A DNA stretch of 64,000 bases, taken from the NCBI GenBank assembly GCA_000940995.1, contig CP005973.1:1984001-2048000 (forward strand), read 5' to 3'. Below, piece by piece: positions 8,948 through 17,450 of the stretch. Under the pieces are notes generated by a model. The model saw only the letters and a program-made list of their open reading frames with translations. It had not been told where the DNA came from and searched no databases. The DNA is from Photobacterium gaetbulicola Gung47. GTDB taxonomy: Bacteria > Pseudomonadota > Gammaproteobacteria > Enterobacterales > Vibrionaceae. Both the position numbers and the translations under genes were made by a program. How positions within the stretch are numbered: the stretch's first letter is position 1; each line of letters opens with the position of its first letter.

Positions 8948-9035
8948 CCCATCTATTGACGGCCGCGTTTACTGCTTGGGCCGGACACGCCTGAAGCTTA
9001 TCGTAAACCTGCCAGCGTTAATGCTTAGTTTTGCA

Positions 9036-9926
9036 TCAGCCCATATATTGCCGAGCATAATCGGTGAACCAGTCGATGAACTGGCCTATCGTGGTATCAC
9101 TTTCTAGCTGGGTCGGATAATACAGGGTCAGCCCGTGGCGGTGGGCATTGACGACGTCGGTCAGAGTCAGTTCTACCAAGTCGCCCTTTTCGACATACTC
9201 TTCGGCAAAAATCCGCGACAGTACCGCCCACCCCTGGTGCCTAAGCAGTGCAATCAGCACGTCATTGTTGCTGATGATGTGCTGGTGAGGCGAGATTTTC
9301 ATCATGTCGATCCCTGCCCGCAAATGGTTTTCACTGATGTATTGCTTGTTGAGTTGGAGATCTTTTATCGCCACCTCGGGTTGTGTTGCCAAGGGGTGGT
9401 GTTGGCCGACATAAATAGATAGCGGCAGCATGCCGAGGCTGCGGTACCCAATTTGTTTTTCCGGGATCAGCTTGTTGCGGTGGGGCATGATGGCCAGCTG
9501 GGCTTCGCCCGACACCAAGTCATTGAGGGTTTCATCACGGTTACGGTGGAGCCAGTTGAGTTGGAGCTGCGGGAAATGCTCTGCGGCTTGGCGCTCTATC
9601 TGGATCACCATACTCGCCGGCAACAGCACGTCGTGATAGATGTTGAGGGTGGTGAGTGTCTGATCAAACGCCGCCAGTGCGGTCAGGGTAAACTCCTGTG
9701 CCTGGCGGGCGAGAATTTCGGCCCGCGGATATAACCGGTGGGCCAACTCGGTGGGTCTGGCGCTGCGCCCGACAATGGTGAACAGCGGTAGCCCGAGGTT
9801 ATCCTCGAGGCTGATCACATGCTCCCTGACGGTGGTCCGGTCCTTGTCCAGTACCCTGGCGGCGGCACTGTATGAGCCGTGTTGGTAAACAGCGGTGAAA
9901 GCTGAGATTTGTTCGAGGGTAAACAT
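9036..9926 (-). CDS. LysR-family transcriptional regulator
   Basis: A 296-residue LysR protein: helix-turn-helix at residues about 3-62 (GSYSAAARVLDKDRTTVREHV), then an effector-binding domain (about 90-290). It starts at the ATG at 9926, with TTCCGGCGAAGG weakly complementary upstream. It is followed at 10042 by the terminator of the next gene. No obvious divergent target is adjacent; the nearest neighbour is the convergent phosphatase. Its regulon is unknown. Confidence 0.85.
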   Translation of the reverse strand: MFTLEQISAFTAVYQHGSYSAAARVLDKDRTTVREHVISLEDNLGLPLFTIVGRSARPTELAHRLYPRAEILARQAQEFTLTALAAFDQTLTTLNIYHDVLLPASMVIQIERQAAEHFPQLQLNWLHRNRDETLNDLVSGEAQLAIMPHRNKLIPEKQIGYRSLGMLPLSIYVGQHHPLATQPEVAIKDLQLNKQYISENHLRAGIDMMKISPHQHIISNNDVLIALLRHQGWAVLSRIFAEEYVEKGDLVELTLTDVVNAHRHGLTLYYPTQLESDTTIGQFIDWFTDYARQYMG

Positions 9927-10041
9927 AGCGAGTTCCGGCGAAGGCGTTTGTTATTGAAGCTAAATCCAGAGCTCATGTTTTTCAAGCGCCTAGCAGAGAT
10001 TATGGGATTTAGGTTTTGCTTTGAAATTGGATTGTGAACGT

Positions 10042-10078
10042 AAAAACCGCCGGCCCCGGTCGGGTCTGGGCAGGCGGT
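10042..10078 (-). terminator. Intrinsic terminator of the serine hydrolase gene
   Basis: A GC-rich stem with ACCGCC (10046-10051) pairing GGCGGT (10073-10078), followed on the minus strand by TTTTTA. Confidence 0.7.
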
Positions 10079-10104
10079 GAAGTGGTTATATTATCTCGGT
10101 AATG

Positions 10105-11409
10105 CTACAGCTGCTCGGCTAGCTGATGGGTGATATCCAGTTTCAGCTTGTAGCTATCCCGTGCGGCATTGGAGGCACTCGGCGCGCTGGAGAAGGTTGC
10201 TATCACCACGTTTTTGTCTTGGTTGACGTACAGGGTTTGGCCAAACACGCCACGGGCGGTGGCGATACCTTTTTCCTCATCATGGATCCACCAGAAGTTC
10301 TTGTAACCGGTTAGCTTGTCGTCGTAAGTAACATGTCCGGTATCTTTGTACTGACTTTTGCGGACATGCTGGCGCTCTTCTTCGCTCAGGGTAAAGGTGT
10401 CCTTGACCCATTTCTCCGGGAAGAGCTGCTCGCCGTTGTACTGGCCGTTGTTGGCCATGGCCATGCCGAAGCGGGCAAAGTCACGCAACGTGGTGTTGAA
10501 GCCGCCTGTCGCCACCGGCGTGTAGGCGATATCGGTGATGAAGAAGGCATCGTGCTCGGTACCAAGCTTGCCCCAGATATTCTCTGCAATATAGGTCTGC
10601 AACGGCTGGCCGCTCTGGCGCTCGATGATCCAGCCGATGACATCGACATTCGGTGAGTGGTACTCGAATTTGTGGCGCGGGGGTAGCTCTGGGTTTTGCA
10701 CGATACTCGGCAGGAATGCCTGGATCCCCCTTGGGGTATCGTCTTTGGCCGGGTTGAGCGCCATCAGATCATAAGCGGGAATAAAGCCCAGGCGACGAAA
10801 GTACTCGGTGCTGGTTGCGCCCGGCTCCATGTTGACGTAATCCTCGCTGTAATCGAGCGCGGTGATCATATTGAGCACGTCGCGAACGGTACGCTCGGCA
10901 AAGGCGCTGTTTTTCAGCTCGGGGATGTAAGCAGACACTTTCTTCTCGGTATCCAGTTGGCCTTGCTCGGCTAGGATCCCTGCCGCCATCCCGATTAATG
11001 ACTTGGTGCTGGATGCCCACAGGTGGTGATCTCGCGGCCCGAATTCACCGAAGTAGCGCTCGTAGACAATCTGGCCGTCTTTGATCACCAGATACCCATC
11101 AGTGTGATCAGTTGCCAGCGCTTCTAACAGGGTGACCTTTTCACCTTGGTATTCAAAGCTGGCTTGCTCGAGGGTTTCATTCATGTTGTAAGGGATAGAC
11201 ACCGTCTCGCCATCGCGTGGCACCATGACCGACGGGTGGATGCCGACATTACGAAATGCCCATTGGTTGTAGGTGGGCAGCGTCCAGTTACTGGCGGTGA
11301 CCTGGGTCTCGCCTGAAGCTGGAAATCCGTCCATTACGGCGGCATGTGCTGTACCTAGCCCGGCAATCAGGCTAGCTGTCATAAGGCTGGTTAGTAGGCG
11401 CTGTTTCAT
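10105..11409 (-). CDS. Secreted serine hydrolase of the class C beta-lactamase/esterase family
   Basis: The 434-residue form begins at the ATG at 11409, chosen because AAGGTGAATTCC lies just upstream and because it gives a clean signal peptide (MKQRLLTSLMTASLIAGLGT, then an AHA cleavage box). The mature protein has the serine-enzyme motif SSTK (Ser133, Lys136 in this numbering) and a YHSPN motif replacing YxN, as in EstB and 6-aminohexanoate-dimer hydrolase relatives. It is probably a periplasmic esterase, amidase or peptidase rather than a true beta-lactamase. It is a single gene with its own terminator at 10042. Confidence 0.85.
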   Translation of the reverse strand: MKQRLLTSLMTASLIAGLGTAHAAVMDGFPASGETQVTASNWTLPTYNQWAFRNVGIHPSVMVPRDGETVSIPYNMNETLEQASFEYQGEKVTLLEALATDHTDGYLVIKDGQIVYERYFGEFGPRDHHLWASSTKSLIGMAAGILAEQGQLDTEKKVSAYIPELKNSAFAERTVRDVLNMITALDYSEDYVNMEPGATSTEYFRRLGFIPAYDLMALNPAKDDTPRGIQAFLPSIVQNPELPPRHKFEYHSPNVDVIGWIIERQSGQPLQTYIAENIWGKLGTEHDAFFITDIAYTPVATGGFNTTLRDFARFGMAMANNGQYNGEQLFPEKWVKDTFTLSEEERQHVRKSQYKDTGHVTYDDKLTGYKNFWWIHDEEKGIATARGVFGQTLYVNQDKNVVIATFSSAPSASNAARDSYKLKLDITHQLAEQL

Positions 11410-11645
11410 GGAATTCACCTTCTTATGTTTCACTCTGTAGGAACTAATCTGTTGGGCTATTCTTAGCAACAGCCCTTTCTAAGAGTGATATTACCGACCA
11501 TCATTTAAATGTAATGTCAGTTATGCGGGGGTTAACCCAGCAAATATCGATAAGGATCTGATTTGTAGTGGGGTTTGAGGGGGGGGGAAGAATAGTAGCT
11601 GAGCGTGGGTCCATGGCCACGCCCAACTGTTTTGTAAAGCTAGCC

Positions 11646-12179
11646 TTAACGCTGTCGCAGGTAGTGGCTTTTGACCATGGCATTAAGCAGGATCTCGCTG
11701 CTCTTAAGCTCAAACGTGAGTGGGGAAGGTAATTCGCCAAACAGTGAGCTGCCTCCACCCAGCACAAGGGGAAAAGTCGTAATGATCATCTCGTCGATCA
11801 GATCTTGGGCCAGGAAGTTTTGAATGGTGATCCCGCCATCGATGTACAGTTCGTTGAATCCCTTCGCATTGAGATCTGCCAGGATGTTGTTCAGCTCGCC
11901 GCTGACCAAAAATGCTTTGTCTTGGTAGCCCTCGGGAATGGTCTTTAGGCTGTTGCTGATGACAAAAACCGGCTTGCTGTATGGCCACTCGCAGTCAAAA
12001 GCACACACTGTCTCGAAGGTATTTCGCCCCATCACCAACGCATCCACCCGGTTCATAAAGTCATGAAAACCAAAGTCATTACCCTCAGGGTTAGGAATAC
12101 TGTGGAGCCAATCCAAATTGCCGTTCTTATCGGCGATGTAGCCATCGAGACTGGTTGCGATGTAGACAATATTTGCCAT
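11646..12179 (-). CDS. Dihydrofolate reductase-like (RibD C-terminal type) reductase
   Basis: A 177-residue protein of the RibD-C/DHFR-like fold. It has an IATSLDGYIAD N-terminus, a VMGRNTFETV NADP-loop, a YIDGGITIQNFL strand and a PLVLGGGSSLF loop, all typical of the YwjB/YyaP group of uncharacterised NADPH-dependent reductases. It is divergent from a TetR regulator at 12289 and shares a promoter region holding a perfect palindrome at 12245, so it is the likely regulated gene. The substrate is unknown; it is not the housekeeping FolA. Confidence 0.85.
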   Translation of the reverse strand: MANIVYIATSLDGYIADKNGNLDWLHSIPNPEGNDFGFHDFMNRVDALVMGRNTFETVCAFDCEWPYSKPVFVISNSLKTIPEGYQDKAFLVSGELNNILADLNAKGFNELYIDGGITIQNFLAQDLIDEMIITTFPLVLGGGSSLFGELPSPLTFELKSSEILLNAMVKSHYLRQR

Positions 12180-12244
12180 GGTGATCTCCTGGTATGAGGT
12201 TGAAAATGATGCGGCCTAGATAGCCGTTAGGGTTTCGGTTATAA

Positions 12245-12263
12245 TATTCTACAATGTAGAATA
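12245..12263. promoter_or_regulatory. Palindromic TetR operator
   Basis: A perfect 8-3-8 palindrome, TATTCTAC-AAT-GTAGAATA, lies 25 bases before the TetR start and 65 bases before the divergent reductase start. Its position and symmetry fit autorepression by the TetR protein and control of the reductase. Confidence 0.75.
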
Positions 12264-12288
12264 ACGTGAAGTTTAAAGAGATCTGAGA

Positions 12289-12855
12289 ATGACTGTCAAG
12301 GGAAAAAAACGGGGACGGCCGTCGACATCAGCGCCGGTTTTGAGCAAAGAACGGATCATCGAATGTGCTAACACTTTGATGGCAAAAGACGGCAAGATCC
12401 CCAGTATCCGCAAGCTGGCTGCCAGCCTAGAAGTCGATCCGATGGCGATTTATTACTATTTCACCAACAAGCAGGCGCTACTGGAAGCGGTGACTGTCTC
12501 GCTGGTGGCAAAGATCTATACTCCAAAGCTATCCGGTGACTGGCAACATGAACTGGCCAAGCTATGCGAGAGCTACCTCAACCTGCTGGCGCAATATCCG
12601 GGATTGTTGGAAACCTTACTGGGGATGACCGCCCATGGCCCGGCGACGGTGTTCACCGAGCGTTTTGATTTGGCGACAGCAGGTTTATCGCTAGATGAAG
12701 AGCTGCGTAACAATGCCTTGTCTATGCTGGCGGACTATTTGCACGGTTATGCCTTGGCGATGAGCTGCCAGGCAGGCGATGCACTCAAGGTGGATATGAT
12801 GGTGGGGCCACTGAGCTTTTATATGCAGGCGTTGCAGCAGATGGCCAAGCCTTGA
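12289..12855 (+). CDS. TetR-family repressor (TetR_C type)
   Basis: A 188-residue regulator. A basic tail (KGKKRGRP) precedes a TetR helix-turn-helix at residues about 20-66 (SIRKLAASLEVDPMAIYYYF); the remainder is a helical ligand-binding and dimerisation domain. A class-A tetracycline-repressor-like LxVDPMAIYYYF recognition helix is present. It is divergent from the DHFR-like gene, with the 12245 palindrome between them. The ligand is unknown. Confidence 0.88.
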   Translation: MTVKGKKRGRPSTSAPVLSKERIIECANTLMAKDGKIPSIRKLAASLEVDPMAIYYYFTNKQALLEAVTVSLVAKIYTPKLSGDWQHELAKLCESYLNLLAQYPGLLETLLGMTAHGPATVFTERFDLATAGLSLDEELRNNALSMLADYLHGYALAMSCQAGDALKVDMMVGPLSFYMQALQQMAKP

Positions 12856-12888
12856 TCATGCTTCCGGTCGACTGGCTTTTTCTCGTAT

Positions 12889-12914
12889 TAAAAAGGCAGC
12901 CATTTGGCTGCCTT
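12889..12914 (-). terminator. Intrinsic terminator of the YdcF-like gene
   Basis: A perfect 9-bp stem AAGGCAGCC/GGCTGCCTT (12893-12901 with 12906-12914) is followed on the minus strand by a T run. Confidence 0.8.
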
Positions 12915-12943
12915 GGTTACTGCATGATGGCTCAGCGAGTGGC

Positions 12944-14044
12944 TTAGCGCTGCTCAAGCGGGTATGAGCGGTAGCTCCACATGCCGTAGGTACGCAGAGC
13001 ATCGCGGTAGATCCCCAGTAGCTCACCATCTGAAGGAACCTTCAGTTCATCCAATGGTTTATCGGCGGCCGATACGGTATCGAACGTGATGCCTTTTGGT
13101 CCGGTTTGCCATGAGGCAATCTCGAACAGAGCCTGACCACGGCGCACGTGGCTTGCCGAGCTGATGATCGTTGCATGATCGATATCGTGACGGGCCAGGG
13201 CATAACTGCTGTATAGTGCATTTTCTACCGTACTGCGGGCGTAGTTGTCTTCGATAATACGCTCGCGGGCAATACCTTTCTCAACCAACCAATCGGCCAT
13301 CAATTTGCCTTCGGTTTTGTGGTTACGTGGTACGCCGCCGGTGAGCACGATTAAAGAGTCCGGTTCAGCCTTGGCCATTGCCAGGGTCATTTCAAGGCGC
13401 TGGACCAGAATATCGTGCATGCTGCCGTCCGGGTTTAGAGCATAGCCCAGGGTAATGATCGCCGTATTGCCCTCGTAGGCTTTATCTTGTTTTTCTTTCA
13501 GCGGTGTTGCCACAATACGATTGACGGTATCAAAGATACGCTGGATATCGTCAGCCCGGCCGGCATTGAGCGATTTGAGGGCGTTCATGTGCTCAAGCGA
13601 AGCCTGACTGTTGCCTTTGAACTGCTGCCAGACCGCGAGGTAGGCATGGGCATCGACATCTTGCGGGGCGACGGCCAAAACTTGCTCGAAAAGCTCAATC
13701 GCCCGGTCGACGTTCTTGTTGTAGATCTGGGCATTGGCAGCAGAGATCAGCAAGTCGGTACGGTAAGGTTCTAGCTGGTACGCTTCAAGCAGGCGATTGG
13801 TGACAATCTCCATGTTGCTAGGCATTTTGGCGGTAAATCCGGCATGGGAAATACGGGCTGGCGACTTGAAGGCACTAACGGCATCGGCCAGCAGTTGGTC
13901 GACAACCTGGCGCTTGGTAATAAACTGGCTGTATTCCACAGTGGCCTGGATACTTTGCTGTGGGGCGGTATCTGCAGCCAGGATAGACGTCGAGGAAAGG
14001 CTCAATAGACCACTAAGGGCAAGGGCAATAAGGTTCTTTTTCAT
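12944..14044 (-). CDS. Periplasmic TPR plus YdcF/ElyC-type (DUF218) protein
   Basis: A 366-residue protein with a signal peptide (residues 1-23, ending ILAADT), a TPR-like helical part (about 75-165, including IELFEQVLAVAPQDVDAHAY) and a C-terminal DUF218 domain (about 190-350). The latter has IITLGYALNPDGS, VLTGGVPRNHKTEG and a STVENALYSS motif. DUF218 proteins such as ElyC, SanA and YdcF are linked to envelope and peptidoglycan physiology; some bind nucleotides. The export signal puts this one in the periplasm. It is a single gene with its own terminator. Confidence 0.8.
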   Translation of the reverse strand: MKKNLIALALSGLLSLSSTSILAADTAPQQSIQATVEYSQFITKRQVVDQLLADAVSAFKSPARISHAGFTAKMPSNMEIVTNRLLEAYQLEPYRTDLLISAANAQIYNKNVDRAIELFEQVLAVAPQDVDAHAYLAVWQQFKGNSQASLEHMNALKSLNAGRADDIQRIFDTVNRIVATPLKEKQDKAYEGNTAIITLGYALNPDGSMHDILVQRLEMTLAMAKAEPDSLIVLTGGVPRNHKTEGKLMADWLVEKGIARERIIEDNYARSTVENALYSSYALARHDIDHATIISSASHVRRGQALFEIASWQTGPKGITFDTVSAADKPLDELKVPSDGELLGIYRDALRTYGMWSYRSYPLEQR

Positions 14045-14136
14045 TGTTTTTGTTTAATCTGCATCACAAGGTGGGCAGCAATATATTGCATCCCTGGAAT
14101 GAATATTGTGATCCAGTAATAAAATTCCCTTATCCC

Positions 14137-14154
14137 TGTGCAGGACGGTGCACA
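14137..14154. promoter_or_regulatory. Palindrome TGTGCA-N6-TGCACA
   Basis: A perfect 6-6-6 palindrome 93 bases upstream of the YdcF-like start. It resembles a CRP site (TGTGA-N6-TCACA) with one symmetric change. The binding protein is inferred only. Confidence 0.35.
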
Positions 14155-14189
14155 AAGTGATGGCTTGCTTCCATATTTGTGTGATGATT

Positions 14190-14681
14190 TTATTTCAATT
14201 CATTATTAGTGTGAATAAGTGACAGTTTCCGGGCGAGGGCTGCTACGGCTTGATAGATGGCATCGCCACATCCTGCATGATTACGCAGATCAACTTCTCG
14301 CTCTTCAAATTGACCATTTTCCCGGCAATGAAAATAAATTTCATTTAAAATACCAACCTCATATTTATTTGCGATATGTACCCGTTCTCGAATAAGTCGG
14401 GGGAATTGATTAATGGTGATATCAACAAATTTATTATCTACCTCGACCCAGACATGACTGAGGATTTCAGGGTAGTCGGCCAGATCATTGCGGCACCAAA
14501 TCATCTTGGGGTTATAACCATGCTCTCTTAAATACATTGCCAGCATGTTGTTGGCCAAATCACAGGAGCCATAAGGAAAGGCATTGAGTTCCTGCCAGCG
14601 AGGAAGTTCACAGTAGCGGAAGGACTGGGTTTCGATAATGGTGGCAAGGGCACTCCGGAATGTATGGATATGGTATTTCAT
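14190..14681 (-). CDS. Transglutaminase-like cysteine protease-fold protein, function unknown
   Basis: A 163-residue protein I cannot name. A plausible papain/transglutaminase triad is visible: Cys40 at the start of a helix (FPYGSCDLANNML), His76 on a strand (LSHVWVEV) and Asp87 (FVDIT), in the order and spacing of transglutaminase-like domains. There is no signal peptide or membrane segment, so it is cytoplasmic. The gene is lower in GC than its neighbours and stands alone before an AT-rich 500-base region. It could be an arylamine-type acyltransferase, a small protease or an effector-like modifier. Confidence 0.55.
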   Translation of the reverse strand: MKYHIHTFRSALATIIETQSFRYCELPRWQELNAFPYGSCDLANNMLAMYLREHGYNPKMIWCRNDLADYPEILSHVWVEVDNKFVDITINQFPRLIRERVHIANKYEVGILNEIYFHCRENGQFEEREVDLRNHAGCGDAIYQAVAALARKLSLIHTNNELK

Positions 14682-15181
14682 GGCAACCTTCCTTGTTGGT
14701 TAATAAAACTGTCAAAGGCCGCTTTCCTTGGTTAGGAATCTAGCGTATGGGTATAAGTATAGGCTGGTTGCCAAGACGAATGTCCTAAACTTGATTCTAA
14801 CGATAATTATTATTGTTTTGTCTTGATTATTATTTATCAACTGTAAGGTAGAAATAATTATAGTTTTCATTCTTGGGCAATACGGCTAGGTATCATTAAT
14901 CAATTCTAATAATCTTAAAAGTTCCTATGAGAATTTGAGAACATTCTTGGTTATGGTTTATTCGTGTGGTTGTTTTACTCTTTAATTATTGTTGTTGAGA
15001 AATAAATCTAGCAGAAAATTACTTACACTTTGTGTGGGTTAACTAATTATATTGTTGTGAGGAGATATTCAAACTTATTGATGTCCATAACTCAGGCTTT
15101 TCATTTCAAATTTAATGGAACTGACTTGATATTAAAGTCAGTAGCTTTTAATTATAAAAAATAAGTATTTGGAGCTTATTG
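14682..15181. other. AT-rich intergenic region, no gene seen
   Basis: About 500 bases of strongly AT-rich DNA between two divergent genes. No conserved frame longer than a few dozen codons and no hairpin with a T run was found. It should hold both promoters. The Shine-Dalgarno GGAG for the peroxidase is at 15171. Confidence 0.6.
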
Positions 15182-16681
15182 ATGAGTATTCACACGGCTA
15201 GGTTTAAAAATAAGGGAGTAGATAAGATATCTATCCCGCTGCTCTTCGGCATGATGAGTGCCGGTGCCTTTTCCGGTAATGTTTATGCCAATGATTTAAC
15301 GTATTTGGAAGAGTTGGGTAAGCGGCTTTTCTTTGAGAATATTTCGCTGAACCAAAATATGTCATGCGCAACCTGCCATGCGGGCTCGGCCGGAGGAACT
15401 AACGGTGATTCGGTGACGAATAATACGGATGTTGCGGTAACTGGCTCCGACGGTGAAGGCGTCGGTAATTTAAGGCCACCAACAAACCAATATGTCCAGT
15501 TTCGAACCGATGCGGGAGATATCGTCGGTTTGGGCAATTTTAAAGTGTGCACGGTCCCGTTCCTCGGTGATGTTGCCTGCGGTGGCGCCTTCTGGAATGG
15601 ACGGGCTGAAGGTAACCTGATTGAAGCCTTCCATAATATTGATCCCTTTGCGGGTGTTGGTAGTGAATATGAGGATATGTACCGTAAGTATATCGGTCCG
15701 TTGTCTGATCAGGCTCATGCCAGTCCGTTTATCAACCCGGTAGAGCAAGCGCTGGAGACGAAACAGGATGCTTGTAAGCAGGTTCGCGATGAGACTATCT
15801 GGGGTGAACAGCTATACAAATATGCCTGGGGCTCTGAATTGAGGTGCGGTAAAAGGCAGATAGATAAAACGTTCGCGCGTTTTGCTATAGCGCTTTCTGC
15901 CTGGCAGATGTCAAAAGATAATAACCGCTTTGATTCCAAACGTGATATTGCATTGAGAAATGATGCAGATGGACAATTCCCGCTGGATGACTTTACCGCG
16001 CAAGAGAACCGTGGCCACGATATTTTCTACAATGTGGGGCCGGTGAGAGGCAATTGTGTTTTCTGTCACCAAAGCGATCCGGTCAATGCCGGTGGGGTAG
16101 GGCCATTCGAGCGCTATACCAACGATCAGTTCTTTAATATCGGGGTGCCGAGGAACCATGACATTCCCAATGATCCCGAGCCGGATATTGGGGTTGAGCT
16201 GATTGCGCCAAACTTAGGATTACCCTTTGGGACAAACTTGGGTAAGCACAAAGTACCCACCTTGCGTAATGTGGATAAACGTCCGCACTCTGGCTTTGTG
16301 AAAGCTTATACCCACAATGGTTGGTTCAAGAGCCTCGAGCAGTTGATCCACTTTTACAATACCGCCAGGGTGAAACCGACCTGCGCCCCTCACATTGAGA
16401 CCGCCGAACAGGCGATTGTCAATAATTGTTGGCCAGAGCCGGAGTTTGATGTCAATCGCCCGCCTCCGTTCGTTGTCGGCGGGTTGGGGCTTTCACCGCA
16501 AGACGAGGCTGACTTGGTGGCGTACCTGAAAACGTTAAGTGATGGTAGTTCGGTACAAGCACCGGCTCGCTACCGTCTGCATATCATCAATGAAAGCCGG
16601 TTGGATCATGGTGATGATGGTTCTTCAGGGCCATTCGGAGGTCTGGAAGACAGGGCTGACGATGCCTTTGGTCGCTTTTAA
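15182..16681 (+). CDS. Di-heme cytochrome c peroxidase/MauG-family protein
   Basis: A 499-residue exported di-heme protein. The signal sequence covers residues about 17-36 (LLFGMMSAGAFSGNVYA). There are two c-type heme sites, CATCH (residues 62-66) and CVFCH (292-296), as in bacterial cytochrome c peroxidase and MauG. MauG-type signatures such as WNGRAEGNL, NPVEQA and HNGWFKSLEQLIHFYN are visible. It would act in the periplasm on peroxide or as a tryptophan- or protein-modifying di-heme enzyme. It is longer than CcpA (about 340 residues) because of an extended middle and C-terminal tail. ATG 15182 is preferred over TTG 15179. Confidence 0.88.
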   Translation: MSIHTARFKNKGVDKISIPLLFGMMSAGAFSGNVYANDLTYLEELGKRLFFENISLNQNMSCATCHAGSAGGTNGDSVTNNTDVAVTGSDGEGVGNLRPPTNQYVQFRTDAGDIVGLGNFKVCTVPFLGDVACGGAFWNGRAEGNLIEAFHNIDPFAGVGSEYEDMYRKYIGPLSDQAHASPFINPVEQALETKQDACKQVRDETIWGEQLYKYAWGSELRCGKRQIDKTFARFAIALSAWQMSKDNNRFDSKRDIALRNDADGQFPLDDFTAQENRGHDIFYNVGPVRGNCVFCHQSDPVNAGGVGPFERYTNDQFFNIGVPRNHDIPNDPEPDIGVELIAPNLGLPFGTNLGKHKVPTLRNVDKRPHSGFVKAYTHNGWFKSLEQLIHFYNTARVKPTCAPHIETAEQAIVNNCWPEPEFDVNRPPPFVVGGLGLSPQDEADLVAYLKTLSDGSSVQAPARYRLHIINESRLDHGDDGSSGPFGGLEDRADDAFGRF

Positions 16682-16711
16682 GTAGACTGATTAACCATCG
16701 AGCTAAACCAG

Positions 16712-16750
16712 AATGCCCGAGCCATTGCGATAATGGTTCGGGCATTTTGT
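16712..16750 (+). terminator. Intrinsic terminator after the di-heme peroxidase
   Basis: A 15-bp stem (16712-16726 with 16732-16746, one G-T pair) followed by TTTTG; it may serve both convergent genes. Confidence 0.8.
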
Positions 16751-17277
16751 TACTCGCTTTTGGTCATGAGTTTTAGGTACTCGGCCTCGGTGTAGTAATC
16801 GGCTTTATCAGCCCTGTCGAGGAAAACCAGGCCATTGAGATGGTCCAACTCATGCTGGAAAATTCGGGCAATGAAACCTTCCATTTGAGTTTTGACTTCC
16901 TTGCCTTCAAGGGTGTCGTAACGCACCTCGATATGGGAATGGCGGCTGACCAGTGCGCGGATCCCCGGAATGCTCAGGCAGCCTTCCCAGTCTTTTTCCA
17001 TATTCTCGCTGGCCCAGGTAATTTCCGGGTTGAGCATCAAGGTCGGCTCCATCATCGGTGCGTCGGGATAGCGTGGGTTGGGGCGGGATGCCACGATGAA
17101 AGCACGGATAGACTCGCTGACCTGCGGCGCGGCGATACCCACGCCATTATGCTCCAGCATCTTTTGCTGTAGCGCATTGAAGAAGGGGGCGAACTCCTGA
17201 TATTGGGTGGCCGAAATCAGCGATGCATGCTCGCGCAAGATAGGGTTGCCGAGCTGGGCGATGGTGAGCGTTTCCAT
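16750..17277 (-). CDS. def: Peptide deformylase
   Basis: A 175-residue metalloenzyme that removes the N-formyl group from new proteins. All three family motifs are present: GVGIAAPQ (residues 45-52), EGCLS with metal-ligand Cys100, and QHELDH with His142, Glu143 and His146. The start at 17277 (METLTIAQLG) has AAGGACTC upstream, whereas the longer frame to 17337 begins with unlikely residues. The gene is not next to fmt as the housekeeping def usually is, so this is probably an extra paralogue (Def2-like). Confidence 0.9.
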   Translation of the reverse strand: METLTIAQLGNPILREHASLISATQYQEFAPFFNALQQKMLEHNGVGIAAPQVSESIRAFIVASRPNPRYPDAPMMEPTLMLNPEITWASENMEKDWEGCLSIPGIRALVSRHSHIEVRYDTLEGKEVKTQMEGFIARIFQHELDHLNGLVFLDRADKADYYTEAEYLKLMTKSE

Positions 17278-17385
17278 GGTACGAGTCCTTTTCACTGTTT
17301 CTCCGTAAAGCTTATAGGGCGACAGGAAAAGCGGCAATAGGCAAGAGGGCGGTGCTGATGATTTGGTTGTGATGATGTGAAATAT

Positions 17386-17409
17386 AACAGGCCCGGTGAA
17401 GGGCCTGTT
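17386..17409 (-). terminator. Hairpin at end of PTS operon
   Basis: A perfect 9-bp stem AACAGGCCC/GGGCCTGTT with 6-base loop, 40 bases past the EIIA stop; only a short T tract follows on the minus strand. Confidence 0.6.
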
Positions 17410-17450
17410 TATCGGTTGAAGCTTTGCTCGGGAGAGTGGGCTGAACGAAC

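Noticed and set aside
11579..11587. Run of nine G as a phase-variation tract
   Set aside because: It lies in an intergenic region between two minus-strand genes, not in a frame or a recognised promoter.
14800..14860. Fur-box-like GATAATTATTATTG stretch before the di-heme peroxidase
   Set aside because: The region is almost entirely A and T, so matches to GATAAT hexamers are expected by chance.
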